In this document: positions 1 through 9,892 of the stretch, piece after piece
How positions within the stretch are numbered: the stretch's first letter is position 1
Layout: each line of letters begins with the position of its first letter
Source: Burkholderiaceae bacterium
Lineage (GTDB): Bacteria > Pseudomonadota > Gammaproteobacteria > Burkholderiales > Burkholderiaceae_C
Direction of reading: 5' to 3'
NCBI GenBank assembly: GCA_017848435.1
Contig: JAFEHU010000023.1
Coordinates: 1-32,587, forward strand
DNA: 32,587 nucleotides
Position numbers and translations under genes: made by a program
Notes under the pieces: generated by a model
What the model saw: only the letters and a program-made list of their open reading frames with translations
Database searches by the model: none
What the model was told of the DNA's origin: nothing

Positions 1-1727
1 CCCCACCCCACGGCGATGGAGACGTACTGCTTGCCATCGACCACATAGGTGCTGGGCGCGGCCACCACACCGGTGCCGGTGGGGGTTTCCCACAGCTTCT
101 CGCCGGTCTTGGCGTTGTAGACCACGAAACGCCCATCAGCCGTGCCCTGGAAAACCAGGTTGCCGGCGGTGGTGAGCGTGCCGCCGTTCCACGGTGCCAC
201 ATGCTCCTGGCGCCAGACTTCCTTCTGCTGGATCGGGTCCCAGGCAATCAGCCGGCCGAAAGGCTTGCTGGTCGGTGGCTGGGCATTGATCTGCATGCCG
301 GTGTTCCAGCCGTTGCCGCTCATCGGCTGGCCGGGCACGTTGGAGCCGAACTTCTTCCAGGTCTTGTCGTCGGCCAGCGTGACCGGCACGTTCTGCGCTG
401 GAATGTAGGCCAGCCCGGTTTGCGGGTTGAACGACATGTTGTGCCAGTTGTGCCCACCAAAGGGTCCGGGCACGGTGTCGAACGGCTTCTCGCGGTCACG
501 CGCGCCCGCCACTTCGATCGGCCGGCCATTCTTGTCGTAGCCAGTGGCCCAGTTCACGTCGACGAAGTTCTTCGCCGAGATGAATTTACCGTTGGTGCGG
601 TCGATCACGAAGAAGAAGCCGTTCTTCGGTGCATGCATCACCACCTGGCGCAGCTTGCCATTGATCTTCAGGTCGGCCAGGATCAAATCCTGCACCGAGG
701 TGTAGTCCCAGTTGTCGCCGGGAGTTTCCTGGTAGTGCCAGACGTACTTGCCGGTGTCGGGGTTGAGCGCCACGATGGAGCCCAGGTACAGGTTGTCGCC
801 GCCGCCCGGGCTGCGCTTGCTGTGGGCCCAGGGCGAGCCGTTGCCCGTGCCCACGTACATCAGGTTGAGCTTGGGGTCGAACACCATGGAGTTCCAGGCG
901 GTGCCGCCACCACCGGCTTCCCAGTACTTGCCGCTCGGGTCCCAGGTCTTGGCCGCCTTGGCCATGGACTCGTCTTCGAACGGCTTGCTCGGGTCGCCCG
1001 GCACCGTGAACCAGCGCCATTTCTGCTCACCGGTTTCGGCGTCGTAGGCCGTGATGTAGCCGCGCACACCAAATTCCGCGCCACCGTTGCCGATGATGAC
1101 CTTGCCATTGAAGATGCGCGGCGCGCCGGTGCTGGTGTAGGAGTATTTCCGGTCGACGATGGTGTCTTTTTCCCAGACCTTCCTGCCGGTTGCAGCGTCG
1201 AGCGCGATCAGGCGGCCGTCGTAGGCACCCACGTACACCTTGCCCTTGTGCAGCGCGACGCCGCGGTTGACCACGTCGCAGCAGCCCTTGTAGCCGTCGG
1301 CCCTGGCGACCTGCGGATCGAAGGTCCAGATGCGTTTGCCGGTGCGCACGTCGATGGCATGCACCACGCTCCATGAGGCACTGACGTACATCACGCCGTC
1401 GACCACCAGCGGCGTGGCTTCCACACCGCGTGTCGATTCAAGGTTGTACGACCACACCAGGCCAAGGTCCTTGGCGTTGCCGGTGTTGATCTGGTCGAGC
1501 TTGCTGAAGCGGGTTTCAGCGTAGTCCAGGCCAATCGCCGGCCAATCCTGCGTCTTGGCCGCATTGGCCTGCACAAAAGCGCCATCGATTTTCTGGGTGA
1601 CGGCGGCAATGTGCTGGGGCGACCCCTTTGTTGTCTTCGTGTCGGCCAAAGCACCGGCGGCAACCGCAGCCAGCAACCCCGCCGCGACCAGCAACCCCGC
1701 ACGGGCGGCTGTAGTGGATGTTGTCAT
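1..1727 (-). CDS. qheDH: PQQ-dependent quinohemoprotein alcohol dehydrogenase (3' end beyond window)
   Basis: Periplasmic oxidation of primary alcohols to aldehydes with PQQ and Ca2+. The 575 complete codons visible give a signal peptide (about residues 1-28, hydrophobic core then ALA) and an eight-bladed propeller. Visible hallmarks are the vicinal cysteines C149-C150 that form the disulfide ring near PQQ, Ca2+ ligands E218 (GGAEFG) and N296 (GTGNGSPW), and catalytic D341 in GDNWDYTS. Position +2 from the catalytic Asp is Thr343, not the Asp that marks lanthanide-dependent enzymes, so a calcium enzyme is expected. The segment around 337-380 matches what I recall of Comamonas testosteroni quinohemoprotein ethanol dehydrogenase (about 700 residues). 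The expected C-terminal cytochrome c domain would lie left of base 1 and is not seen. The start is supported by AGGAG about 8 bases upstream. The gene is divergent from a regulator at 1898. Confidence 0.93.
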   Translation of the reverse strand, partial: MTTSTTAARAGLLVAAGLLAAVAAGALADTKTTKGSPQHIAAVTQKIDGAFVQANAAKTQDWPAIGLDYAETRFSKLDQINTGNAKDLGLVWSYNLESTRGVEATPLVVDGVMYVSASWSVVHAIDVRTGKRIWTFDPQVARADGYKGCCDVVNRGVALHKGKVYVGAYDGRLIALDAATGRKVWEKDTIVDRKYSYTSTGAPRIFNGKVIIGNGGAEFGVRGYITAYDAETGEQKWRWFTVPGDPSKPFEDESMAKAAKTWDPSGKYWEAGGGGTAWNSMVFDPKLNLMYVGTGNGSPWAHSKRSPGGGDNLYLGSIVALNPDTGKYVWHYQETPGDNWDYTSVQDLILADLKINGKLRQVVMHAPKNGFFFVIDRTNGKFISAKNFVDVNWATGYDKNGRPIEVAGARDREKPFDTVPGPFGGHNWHNMSFNPQTGLAYIPAQNVPVTLADDKTWKKFGSNVPGQPMSGNGWNTGMQINAQPPTSKPFGRLIAWDPIQQKEVWRQEHVAPWNGGTLTTAGNLVFQGTADGRFVVYNAKTGEKLWETPTGTGVVAAPSTYVVDGKQYVSIAVGW

Positions 1728-1897
1728 GTGTCTCGCTCCTCGTTGTGTTGTGGCCAGCGCCGGGCAATCCGGTGGCGGCACGGTAGGTAATGTCGCGATT
1801 CGCGCGCTGGCGCCATACATCGGGTTTTCCCCCACAAAAAACCGTTCCGTTCCGACACAACAATCGCCGCTTCGCACGCTTCGACACGCCAGCCGCC

Positions 1898-3139
1898 ATG
1901 CAGATCAGAACCGCGCCCCCTTCCGGCCCCTTTTTTGTCACACCACAGCAGCGCATTGAGTTGGCGCGGGAACGCTATTTCGAGCAGGGCGAGCGGCCGT
2001 CGGGCCTGGTGTCGGAGGCCGTGATCCAGTCGTGGACGCGTTGCCTGCGCGCCCGCCGTGAACCCGCCGAGCAGGCCACCTTCAGCCCCGTCACCGCCAG
2101 CCGCACCCACCACGCCCTGGCGCGCAACCGCACCTTGCTGGAATCGGCGCAGCCGGTATTGCGCGAACTGGAGCAGGCGATCCACGGCAGTGGCTGCTGC
2201 TTCATCCTGACCGACGCGCAGGGCATCGTCATCGACGCCAGCCCGAGTTCACTCAGCAACGTCGCGTTGACACCGCTGGTCACCCGTATCGGTGTCAACC
2301 TCGGTGAAGACGAGGTGGGCACCTCGGCCCCCGGCATCGTCGTACGGACCGGCAGCGCCTGCGCGGTGCATGGTGCTGAACACTTCTTCCAGAACATCAA
2401 AGGCATGTACTGCGCGGCCGCCCCGATCCGCGAGGCCTCGGGTTCGCTGGCCGCTGTGCTGGACATCTCGATCGAAAACGCCGAGCTGCCATTTGACGTG
2501 CCAGCGCTGGTGGGCATGTACGCCACCGGCATAGAAAACCGGCTGCTGATCGCCTGCTCGCGCAGCCCCATCCTGCTCCGGCTACAGGTCAACCCCACGC
2601 TGTTCGGCACACCGCTGGAAGCGCTGGTGGCCGTGAACGAGGACGGCCATGTCGCCTGGATGAACACCGCCGCCGACCGGCTGCTGATGCGTGCGGAGCT
2701 GCGCCACGCCGGCCCGCCGCACATTGAGGAATTGCTGGGCTGCAGCTTCGAACACCTCCTGGCAGCAGCGGCCACCGGCAACGCGCGCATGCACCGGGCC
2801 AGCAACGGCCTGGGCGTCTGGGTCACCGCAAAGCTGCTGACAGCCGATGGCATCAGCGGCGCCATGGTGTCACTGGGCACGCCGGCACCGACCGACACAA
2901 CCACAGCCACCGCCAGCCCTGAAACGCCGGCCACCACAGACGACGCGGCGTTACAGCCGGCTGCGCCGCAGTCACTGCAGGACGCCAGCCGCCAGACCAT
3001 CGAGCAGGCGCTGGCCAAGGCGAACGGCAACGTGTCACGCGCAGCGCGTGCATTGGGCGTGTCGCGCGGGCTGCTGTACCGCCGCCTGCGGGAATGGGGC
3101 CAGGCCGAGGCGTCGGGACATTCTGCAGAGCGCCCTTAG
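1898..3139 (+). CDS. AcoR-like transcriptional regulator with GAF and Fis-type HTH, no AAA+ domain
   Basis: Predicted DNA-binding regulator of 413 residues, probably controlling the divergent alcohol dehydrogenase gene 170 bases away (inference from position). The N-terminal part ([14 protein letters not shown], then VIQSWTRCL) and the following GAF-like sensor domain ([28 protein letters not shown]) are typical of AcoR/acetoin-type activators. A PAS-like stretch follows ([19 protein letters not shown]). Where AcoR carries the sigma-54-interacting AAA+ module with GAFTGA and Walker motifs there is only a Thr/Pro/Ala-rich linker, then a C-terminal Fis-type helix-turn-helix ([22 protein letters not shown]). 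It therefore cannot act as a classical sigma-54 activator. The frame is open upstream to an ATG at 1790, but the ATG at 1898 fits the family N-terminus better; no strong ribosome site is seen at either. Confidence 0.85.
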   Translation: MQIRTAPPSGPFFVTPQQRIELARERYFEQGERPSGLVSEAVIQSWTRCLRARREPAEQATFSPVTASRTHHALARNRTLLESAQPVLRELEQAIHGSGCCFILTDAQGIVIDASPSSLSNVALTPLVTRIGVNLGEDEVGTSAPGIVVRTGSACAVHGAEHFFQNIKGMYCAAAPIREASGSLAAVLDISIENAELPFDVPALVGMYATGIENRLLIACSRSPILLRLQVNPTLFGTPLEALVAVNEDGHVAWMNTAADRLLMRAELRHAGPPHIEELLGCSFEHLLAAAATGNARMHRASNGLGVWVTAKLLTADGISGAMVSLGTPAPTDTTTATASPETPATTDDAALQPAAPQSLQDASRQTIEQALAKANGNVSRAARALGVSRGLLYRRLREWGQAEASGHSAERP

Positions 3140-3159
3140 GCAACCCGTTGCATAAGGCG
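3131..3159 (+). terminator. Stem-loop at the 3' end of the regulator gene
   Basis: Interrupted inverted repeat around the regulator stop codon: GCAA (3140-3143) and TTGC (3148-3151) enclose the loop CCCG, flanked by CTTA/TAAG and GC-rich outer pairs with one bulge. There is no T-tract after it, so it may be an attenuating or mRNA-stabilising hairpin rather than an intrinsic terminator. Confidence 0.35.
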
Positions 3160-3271
3160 GGCCGCTGCAGGTGTAACGCGGCGGCACAGTGTTCACCCGG
3201 TCTCGACGGGGCCGGTGCGGCCTCTTATCGTGCAGCCTTTTACCAGGCGCTTTGCCACGAAGGAGACCCCC

Positions 3272-4780
<1,509 letters not shown>

Positions 4781-4837
4781 CGCCATCGGTGGTCGCAGCG
4801 GCAGCATCTGTGCCGCCGTTGCGCCTAGACTCGTGGC

Positions 4838-5518
4838 ATGACCACCCTCGTCCTGCACCATTGCGTCAGTGCCCGCTCGTTCCGCCCGCTGTGGCTGCTG
4901 GAAGAGCTGGGGGCGCCCTACCAGTTGCGCATGCTGCCCTTTCCGCCGCGTGCACTGGCCAAATCCTTCCTCGCCGACAACCCGCTGGGCACGGTGCCGC
5001 TGCTGGAAGACGGCGCGGTGCGCATGACCGAATCGGCGGCCATCTGCCAGTACCTGGCCGCCCGCCATGGCGATGGCGCGCTGGACGTGGCCCCCGCCGA
5101 CCCGGCCTATGGCGCCTACCTGAACGCGCTGCACCAAGGCGAAGCCACGCTGACTTTTCCACAGACGCTGGTGCTGCGTTACCGGCACTTTGAGACGCCC
5201 GCGCAACGCCTGCCCGCCGTGGCCGACGGTTATGCCCGTTGGTTTCTGGCGCGGCTGCGCTGGCTGGCTGCGGCGCTGGAACAGCAGGACTTTGCCTGTG
5301 CCGGCCGCTTCACTGCGGCCGATGTGTCGCTGGGTTATGCGCTGATGCTGGGCCATTACCTGGGTCTGGAATCACAGTTTCCAGAGGCGGTGCGCCGTTA
5401 TTGGGCCGCGCTGCAGCAGCGTCCCGCCTACCAGCGAGCCCTGCACGTGCAGCACCAGGCGGCGCAGGACCAGGGTGTGCCCACCACGCCCACGCCGTTG
5501 CTGCGGCCGTTCGACTGA
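4838..5518 (+). CDS. Glutathione S-transferase family protein
   Basis: Protein of 226 residues with the two-domain GST layout. The N-terminal thioredoxin-like domain begins TLVLHHCVSARSFRPLWLLEELG and contains NPLGTVPLLEDG, with the cis-proline, and ESAAICQYLA, with the acidic-Ser pair that binds the gamma-glutamyl group of glutathione. The C-terminal helical domain contains FTAADVSLGYALMLG, the conserved N-capping/hydrophobic staple region with its Asp. It starts 57 bases after the aldehyde dehydrogenase and may share its transcript. The role is unknown; conjugation of reactive aldehydes or stress defence is only inference. Its stop codon is one base from the stop of the convergent HAD gene. 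Confidence 0.9.
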   Translation: MTTLVLHHCVSARSFRPLWLLEELGAPYQLRMLPFPPRALAKSFLADNPLGTVPLLEDGAVRMTESAAICQYLAARHGDGALDVAPADPAYGAYLNALHQGEATLTFPQTLVLRYRHFETPAQRLPAVADGYARWFLARLRWLAAALEQQDFACAGRFTAADVSLGYALMLGHYLGLESQFPEAVRRYWAALQQRPAYQRALHVQHQAAQDQGVPTTPTPLLRPFD

Positions 5519-5519
5519 A

Positions 5520-6179
5520 TCAGGCCTCTGCCACCAGCGCGGGCAACAGCGCCATGTCGGCAAACAGCCGCTGCGCCCCCGCCGCCAACAGCGCCCCGCC
5601 CTGCGCAGGATCGGGGCAATAAGCCCAGACCGTGGCCCCGGCGGCCACGCCCGCAGTCACCCCAGTGGGCGTGTCTTCCACCACCAGACACTGCGCTGGC
5701 GGTATGGCCAGGTGCGCGGCTGCAGCCAGGTAAACATCGGGTGCGGGTTTGGAGCGCGGCAAGTCGTGGCCACTGAAAACGGCCCGGCCGAAATAACGCG
5801 ACAGGCCCACCATGTCCAGCTGCAGCAGCACTTTGGCCAGGTCCGCGCCGGAGGCACAGGCGAGCCGCCCACCCAGGCTGGCGTGCAATGTGGCCACGCT
5901 GGCCACGGCGCCGGGAATGGCCTGCAGCTCGGCCAGCAGCCGTTCGTTGCGCCGGGCGTAGAAACGGGCCATCCATGCCTCGGTCAGGGGTTGGCCGGTG
6001 CGCGCCTCAATCAGGGCCCGTTCGTCGCGGATGGCCTTGCCCACAAAGATGCGCACGCACTCGGCCGGCGTGAGAGACCAGCCGCTTTCTTCCAGCATGT
6101 CGCGCAGCACACCGTTGGTGATGGGCTCGCTGTCGACCAGCACACCGTCGCAGTCGAACAGGATCGCGTCGAAGGGCAT
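5520..6179 (-). CDS. HAD-superfamily phosphatase, beta-phosphoglucomutase-like
   Basis: Haloacid dehalogenase-type hydrolase of 219 residues. The nucleophile motif is at the very N-terminus (LFDCDGVLVDSEP, with DxDG). A helical cap follows, then motif II Ser in CASGADLAKV, motif III Lys in RSKPAPDVYLAAA and motif IV VVEDTPTGVTAG. This arrangement is typical of sugar-phosphate phosphatases and phosphoglucomutases; the substrate cannot be predicted. I chose the ATG at 6179 because it sits one base after the stop of the upstream YchJ-like gene and places the motif at residue 8. An ATG at 6197 would overlap that gene by 17 bases. It is the last gene of the minus-strand block and converges with the GST gene with only one base between stop codons. 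Confidence 0.9.
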   Translation of the reverse strand: MPFDAILFDCDGVLVDSEPITNGVLRDMLEESGWSLTPAECVRIFVGKAIRDERALIEARTGQPLTEAWMARFYARRNERLLAELQAIPGAVASVATLHASLGGRLACASGADLAKVLLQLDMVGLSRYFGRAVFSGHDLPRSKPAPDVYLAAAAHLAIPPAQCLVVEDTPTGVTAGVAAGATVWAYCPDPAQGGALLAAGAQRLFADMALLPALVAEA

Positions 6180-6180
6180 G

Positions 6181-6606
6181 TCAGCGCAGCTCGCCATCCA
6201 CGTAGTACCAGCGGCCGTCTTCGCGCACGAAACGGCTGCGCTCGTGCAGGCGGCTGGCCTGGCCGCTGGCGCTGCGCATGCGGGCGACGAACTCGACTTC
6301 GGCGTGGCTGTCGTCCAGCACCGTGTGGTCGCGCACCTCCAGCCCCAGCCATTTGCAGCCGGGCTCGAAGTTCAGGGTGGCGGGCCGGCGGCTGGCGTGC
6401 CAGGTGGCGCGCAGGTAGGCGGCGTCTTCGCGCACGTAGGCGGTGTAACGCGAGCGCATCAGCGATTCGGCGTCGGGCGCCACCTGCAGCGGGCTGCCCT
6501 CGATGTAGCGGCCACAGCACTGCGCATGGCTGCGGGGCGCTTGCGCGGCGGGCGCACTGCGGTGGGTGCCGCCACAGGCGCAGACGGCAGGGCTGCCGGG
6601 CTTCAT
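6181..6606 (-). CDS. YchJ-like SEC-C motif protein (UPF0225)
   Basis: Protein of 141 residues with the N-terminal cysteine pattern of the YchJ/UPF0225 family (CACGG near residue 10, then CCGRYIEG), likely a zinc site, followed by the conserved ESLMRSRYTAYV and a C-terminal NTF2-like segment ending RFVREDGRWYYVDGEL. The molecular function of this family is not established. The ATG at 6606 overlaps the TGA of the rhodanese gene by four bases (ATGA), which supports this start and translational coupling. An upstream in-frame ATG at 6663 would lie well inside the rhodanese gene. Confidence 0.88.
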   Translation of the reverse strand: MKPGSPAVCACGGTHRSAPAAQAPRSHAQCCGRYIEGSPLQVAPDAESLMRSRYTAYVREDAAYLRATWHASRRPATLNFEPGCKWLGLEVRDHTVLDDSHAEVEFVARMRSASGQASRLHERSRFVREDGRWYYVDGELR

Positions 6607-7016
6607 CCCTTCTTCGCCTTGCGCGCTTCCAGTGTCTCGACCGGGCAACCCAGCTTGGACCATTCGGCAAAGCCGCCGTCCATGTGGGCCACATTGGCCA
6701 TGCCCATGTCCTGCAGGGCCTTGGCGGCCAGCGCGCTGCGCCAGCCGCCGCCGCAGTACAGGATGAACTCGGTCGCCTCGTTGGCAAAAATCGGTTTGAA
6801 GTACGGGGACTCCGGGTCAACCCAGAACTCCAGCATGCCGCGCGGCGCATGGAAGGCGCCAGGCAGCAAGCCATTGGCGAGCTCGCGCGGGTCGCGGATG
6901 TCGACGATCTGCACCTTGGGCTCGTTCAGCACGTGCAGGACTTCGTCGATGCTGTAGGTTTTGACTTCGGCGAGCGCCTCGTCCACCAGTGCGCGGAAAC
7001 CTTTGATGATGGGCAT
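6603..7016 (-). CDS. Rhodanese-like domain protein
   Basis: Single rhodanese domain, 137 residues, probably a cytoplasmic sulfurtransferase or persulfide carrier. Visible features are VQIVDIRDPRELANG (the CH2A-type region with the conserved Asp-x-Arg) and the active-site loop YCGGGWRSA with the catalytic C88, followed by the conserved ALAAKALQDMG helix and HMDGGFAEW. It lies 12 bases after the acyl-CoA dehydrogenase and overlaps the YchJ-like gene by four bases, so the three genes are probably co-transcribed. The specific sulfur acceptor is unknown. Confidence 0.92.
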   Translation of the reverse strand: MPIIKGFRALVDEALAEVKTYSIDEVLHVLNEPKVQIVDIRDPRELANGLLPGAFHAPRGMLEFWVDPESPYFKPIFANEATEFILYCGGGWRSALAAKALQDMGMANVAHMDGGFAEWSKLGCPVETLEARKAKKG

Positions 7017-7028
7017 GGGGGGCTTTCG

Positions 7029-8159
7029 TCAGGCCAGCGCGCGCTGGATCAGGATTTTCTGCACGTCGCTGGTGCCTTCGTAGATCTGGCAGACCCGCAC
7101 GTCGCGGTAGATGCGCTCGACCGGGAAGTCGTTCACATAGCCGTAGCCACCCAGCGTCTGGATGGCAGCGGTGCAGACTTCCTCGGCCATTTCGCTGGCG
7201 AACAGCTTGGCCATGGCGGCTTCTTTCAGGCAGGGCAGGCCAGCGTCGCGCATGGCGGCGGCGTGCCAGGTGAGCTGGCGCGCGGCCTCGATCTTCGTGG
7301 CGCATTCGGCCAGCCGGAAGCCGACCGCCTGGTGGTTGAAGATGGCGGTGCCGAAGCTGGTGCGCTGCTTGGCATAGTCAAGCGCGAACTCAAACGCGCT
7401 GCGCGCCATGCCAATGCTTTGCGACGCAATGCCGATGCGGCCGCCTTCCAGCCCACCGAGGGCGATTTTGTAGCCCTCGCCTTCGGCGCCAATCAAATTC
7501 TCGGCCGGGATGCGGCAGTCGTCGAAGTTGATCTGCGCGGTGTCGCTGCTGTGCTGGCCGAGTTTGTCTTCCAGCCGTGCGACCACGTAGCCGGGCGCGC
7601 TGGTGGGCACGATGAAGGCGCTCATGCCCTTTTTGCCGGCGCCCTTGTCGGTGACGGCAATGACGATGGCGACCTGCCCGTTTTTGCCGCTGGTGATGAA
7701 CTGCTTGACGCCGTTCAACACATAACCGTCGCCGTCTTTCACCGCGGTGGTTTTCAGGCCTGAGGCATCGCTGCCCACCTGTGGCTCGGTCAGGCAGAAA
7801 ATGCCCAGCATCTGGCCCTGGGCCAGCGGTGTGAGCCACTGCTTCTTTTGCGCGGGCGTGCCGTAGCGCATCAGGATGGCGTTGACCGGGCAGTTGGTGA
7901 CGCTGATGGCGGTGCTGGTGCCGCCGTCGCCAGCGGCAATTTCTTCCAGCACCACGGCCAGCGTCACGTAGTCGAGGTTGGCGCCGCCGTATTCCTCGGG
8001 CACACAGATGCCGTAGGCGCCGAGCGCGGCCAGGCCCTGGTGGGCGTCTTTCGGGAAATGGCGCTCACGGTCCCAGCGCGGGGCGTGGGGCCACAGTTCC
8101 TGCTGCGCAAAGGCCCGAACGGCATCGCGGACGGCTTCCTGGTCGGAATTTAACAACAT
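7029..8159 (-). CDS. Acyl-CoA dehydrogenase (short/medium-chain type)
   Basis: FAD enzyme making trans-2-enoyl-CoA from acyl-CoA in beta-oxidation or related pathways; 376 residues, standard length. Three ACAD domains are visible: the N-terminal helical domain with GICVPEEYGGANLDY, the middle beta domain with LTEPQVGSDASGLKT (FAD/acyl-CoA binding) and GVKQFITSG, and the C-terminal domain with RTSFGTAIFNHQAV. QTLGGYGYVNDFPVERIYRDVRV and IYEGTSDVQ carry the catalytic base E361, the usual position in short- and medium-chain dehydrogenases. Substrate is not determined by sequence; with thiolase just upstream, straight-chain or 2-methyl-branched substrates are plausible. The 45-base gap from the thiolase gene contains part of a dispersed repeat. 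Confidence 0.93.
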   Translation of the reverse strand: MLLNSDQEAVRDAVRAFAQQELWPHAPRWDRERHFPKDAHQGLAALGAYGICVPEEYGGANLDYVTLAVVLEEIAAGDGGTSTAISVTNCPVNAILMRYGTPAQKKQWLTPLAQGQMLGIFCLTEPQVGSDASGLKTTAVKDGDGYVLNGVKQFITSGKNGQVAIVIAVTDKGAGKKGMSAFIVPTSAPGYVVARLEDKLGQHSSDTAQINFDDCRIPAENLIGAEGEGYKIALGGLEGGRIGIASQSIGMARSAFEFALDYAKQRTSFGTAIFNHQAVGFRLAECATKIEAARQLTWHAAAMRDAGLPCLKEAAMAKLFASEMAEEVCTAAIQTLGGYGYVNDFPVERIYRDVRVCQIYEGTSDVQKILIQRALA

Positions 8160-8169
8160 TTATGCTTCC

Positions 8170-8213
8170 AGCCTTAGTGAAACCTTGCGGTACAGTTATT
8201 TAATTTATAGCAA
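8170..8213 (+). repeat. Dispersed repeat, copy A
   Basis: A 44-base segment starting AGCCTTAGTG and ending ATAGCAA, which aligns without gaps to copy B (16502-16545, minus) at 34 of 44 positions by my count and shares the 5' block with copy C. It fills most of the space between the acyl-CoA dehydrogenase start and the thiolase stop, and its last nine bases overlap the end of the thiolase gene, including the TAA codon. It is AT-rich compared with its surroundings. Confidence 0.75.
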
Positions 8214-9386
8214 TTCGATCGCCATAGCGGTCGCTTCGCCACCGCCGATGCAGAGCGTGGCAACACCCTTCTTCAGGCCACGGGCCTTGAGTGCGTAGAT
8301 CAATGTGACCAGAATGCGCGCGCCGCTGGCGCCGATCGGGTGGCCCAAGGCGCAGGCGCCGCCGTTGACGTTGACCTTCTCGTGGGGGATGTTCAGCTCT
8401 GTCATCAGGGCCATGGGCACCACGGCGAAGGCTTCGTTGATTTCCCACAGGTCCACGTCGGCCACAGTCCAGCCGGTTTTGGCGAGCAGCTTTTGCGTGG
8501 CGCCGACCGGTGCGGTGGCAAACCAGTTCGGCTCCTGCGCATGGGTGGTGTGGGCGACGACGCGGGCGATCGGCGTGCTGCCGAGCTGTTGCGCGGTGGA
8601 AGCTTTCATCATGACCAGCGCGGCCGCGCCGTCGTTGATGGACGAGCTGGACGCGGCGGTGATGGTGCCGTCTTTCTTGAAGGCGGCGCGCAGCGACGGG
8701 ATTTTGTCGACCTTGATCTTGCCTGGGCCTTCGTCGATGGAAATCACGCTCTCACCGGCGCGGGTTTTCACCGCAACGGGGGTGATTTCGGCGGCAAACG
8801 CGCCGGAGGTGGTGGCGGTTTGCGCGCGCTGCACGCTCGCCATCGCGAACGCGTCCTGCTGCTCGCGGGTGAAGCTGTACTTGGCGGCGCAGTCTTCGCC
8901 AAAGGTGCCCATGGAGCGGCCGGCTTCGTAGGCGTCTTCCAGGCCGTCGAGCATCATGTGGTCCATCACCCGGTCGTGGCCGATGCGGATGCCGCTGCGG
9001 CCCTTGGGCAGCAGGTGGGGCGCGTTGGTCATGCTCTCCATGCCACCCGCCACGATGACGTCGTGGCTGCCCGCCAGCAGCATGTCGTGCGCGAACATGG
9101 CGGCACGCATGCCGGAGCCACACATCTTGCTCAGCGTGACGGCGCCCGCTCCCTTGGGCAGGCCACCCTTGAACGCGGCCTGGCGCGCTGGCGCCTGGCC
9201 CTGGCCGGCCATCAGGCAGTTGCCAAACAGCACCTCGCCCACCACGTCGGGCGAAATGCCGGCGCGCTCGACGGCGGCCTTGATGGCAGCGCCACCCAGG
9301 TCGTGCGCGGCGAGGCTGGCGAAGTCGCCCTGAAAGCCGCCCATGGGCGTGCGGGCGGCACCGGTGATGACGATGCTGTCAGACAT
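8205..9386 (-). CDS. Acetyl-CoA C-acetyltransferase (thiolase)
   Basis: Biosynthetic/degradative thiolase joining or cleaving acetoacetyl-CoA and related 3-ketoacyl-CoAs; 393 residues, the usual length. The nucleophile C89 is in LSKMCGSGMRA, the base H349 in GGACALGHPIGASGAR, and the second cysteine C379 in LCIGGGEATA, all at canonical positions. The start at 9386 follows AAGGAAAC and fits the family N-terminus (IVITGAARTPMGGFQG); an upstream extension of the frame has no conserved content. It sits among acyl-CoA dehydrogenases, so a catabolic role in fatty acid or branched-chain acid breakdown is likely. PhaA-type polyhydroxybutyrate synthesis is an alternative, but no phaB or phaC is in the window. 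The last codons and the stop lie in a dispersed repeat. Confidence 0.93.
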   Translation of the reverse strand: MSDSIVITGAARTPMGGFQGDFASLAAHDLGGAAIKAAVERAGISPDVVGEVLFGNCLMAGQGQAPARQAAFKGGLPKGAGAVTLSKMCGSGMRAAMFAHDMLLAGSHDVIVAGGMESMTNAPHLLPKGRSGIRIGHDRVMDHMMLDGLEDAYEAGRSMGTFGEDCAAKYSFTREQQDAFAMASVQRAQTATTSGAFAAEITPVAVKTRAGESVISIDEGPGKIKVDKIPSLRAAFKKDGTITAASSSSINDGAAALVMMKASTAQQLGSTPIARVVAHTTHAQEPNWFATAPVGATQKLLAKTGWTVADVDLWEINEAFAVVPMALMTELNIPHEKVNVNGGACALGHPIGASGARILVTLIYALKARGLKKGVATLCIGGGEATAMAIELL

Positions 9387-9397
9387 GGTTGTTTCCT

Positions 9398-9889
9398 TCA
9401 AGTGAGTTGGACAAGGCTGCCGCGTTCTTCTTCGGCAATGCGGCGGATATACGACTGGAACTGCGGGTCTTCGCCGCGCAGCAACAGCGGGAGGGCATGG
9501 AAAAAGCGCTCGCGGCGGCACCACTCGCGCATGAAGTCGTCCCAGCTGTTCCAGCGGCGCTTCTCGACCTCGTTCATGTTCTCTTCCCAGGCCACGATGT
9601 AGGCGCGCTCAAACAGCGAAATCAGCATCTCGTAAATCACCAGGATGCGTTCGTTCTGCTCTGGCGTTGGGTTGGGCAACGGTTCGTCGGTGCGCAAGCG
9701 CAAATCGGGGTGGGCCAGCACGGTCTTCAGGAAGTCGTTGTACGCGTCGGACAGCAGCTGGTAGGCCGCTTCCTCTTCGTTGTTGCGCTCCTTGCGCTGC
9801 TCCCACATGAAGAACAGGATGGCCACCGGCAGGCCCAGCGCGGTGACCACGAAGCTGGCGTACTCCCAAGCGTCACGCATGCTGCCCAT
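9398..9889 (-). CDS. Small membrane-anchored protein of unknown function
   Basis: I do not recognise this 163-residue family. It has one predicted N-terminal transmembrane helix (about residues 10-28, FVVTALGLPVAILFFMW) followed by a charged, largely helical cytoplasmic part rich in Glu, Arg and Trp (YEMLISLFERAYIV; RRWNSWDDFMREWC). It starts three bases after the aceK stop and ends 11 bases before the thiolase start codon, so it lies in a tightly packed operon. A second ATG at 9880 is an alternative start. The coding nature is supported by position and by a coherent amphipathic protein sequence, not by a known domain. Confidence 0.8.
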   Translation of the reverse strand: MGSMRDAWEYASFVVTALGLPVAILFFMWEQRKERNNEEEAAYQLLSDAYNDFLKTVLAHPDLRLRTDEPLPNPTPEQNERILVIYEMLISLFERAYIVAWEENMNEVEKRRWNSWDDFMREWCRRERFFHALPLLLRGEDPQFQSYIRRIAEEERGSLVQLT

Positions 9890-9892
9890 GGT

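Noticed and set aside
701-707. Lanthanide-dependent (XoxF/ExaF-like) alcohol dehydrogenase
   Set aside because: The residue two positions after the catalytic Asp is Thr (WDYT), not the additional Asp that marks lanthanide enzymes.
5475-7763. A plus-strand open frame of about 760 codons crossing the HAD, YchJ-like, rhodanese and acyl-CoA dehydrogenase genes
   Set aside because: It runs through four well-supported minus-strand genes and gives a compositionally biased protein with no start signal.
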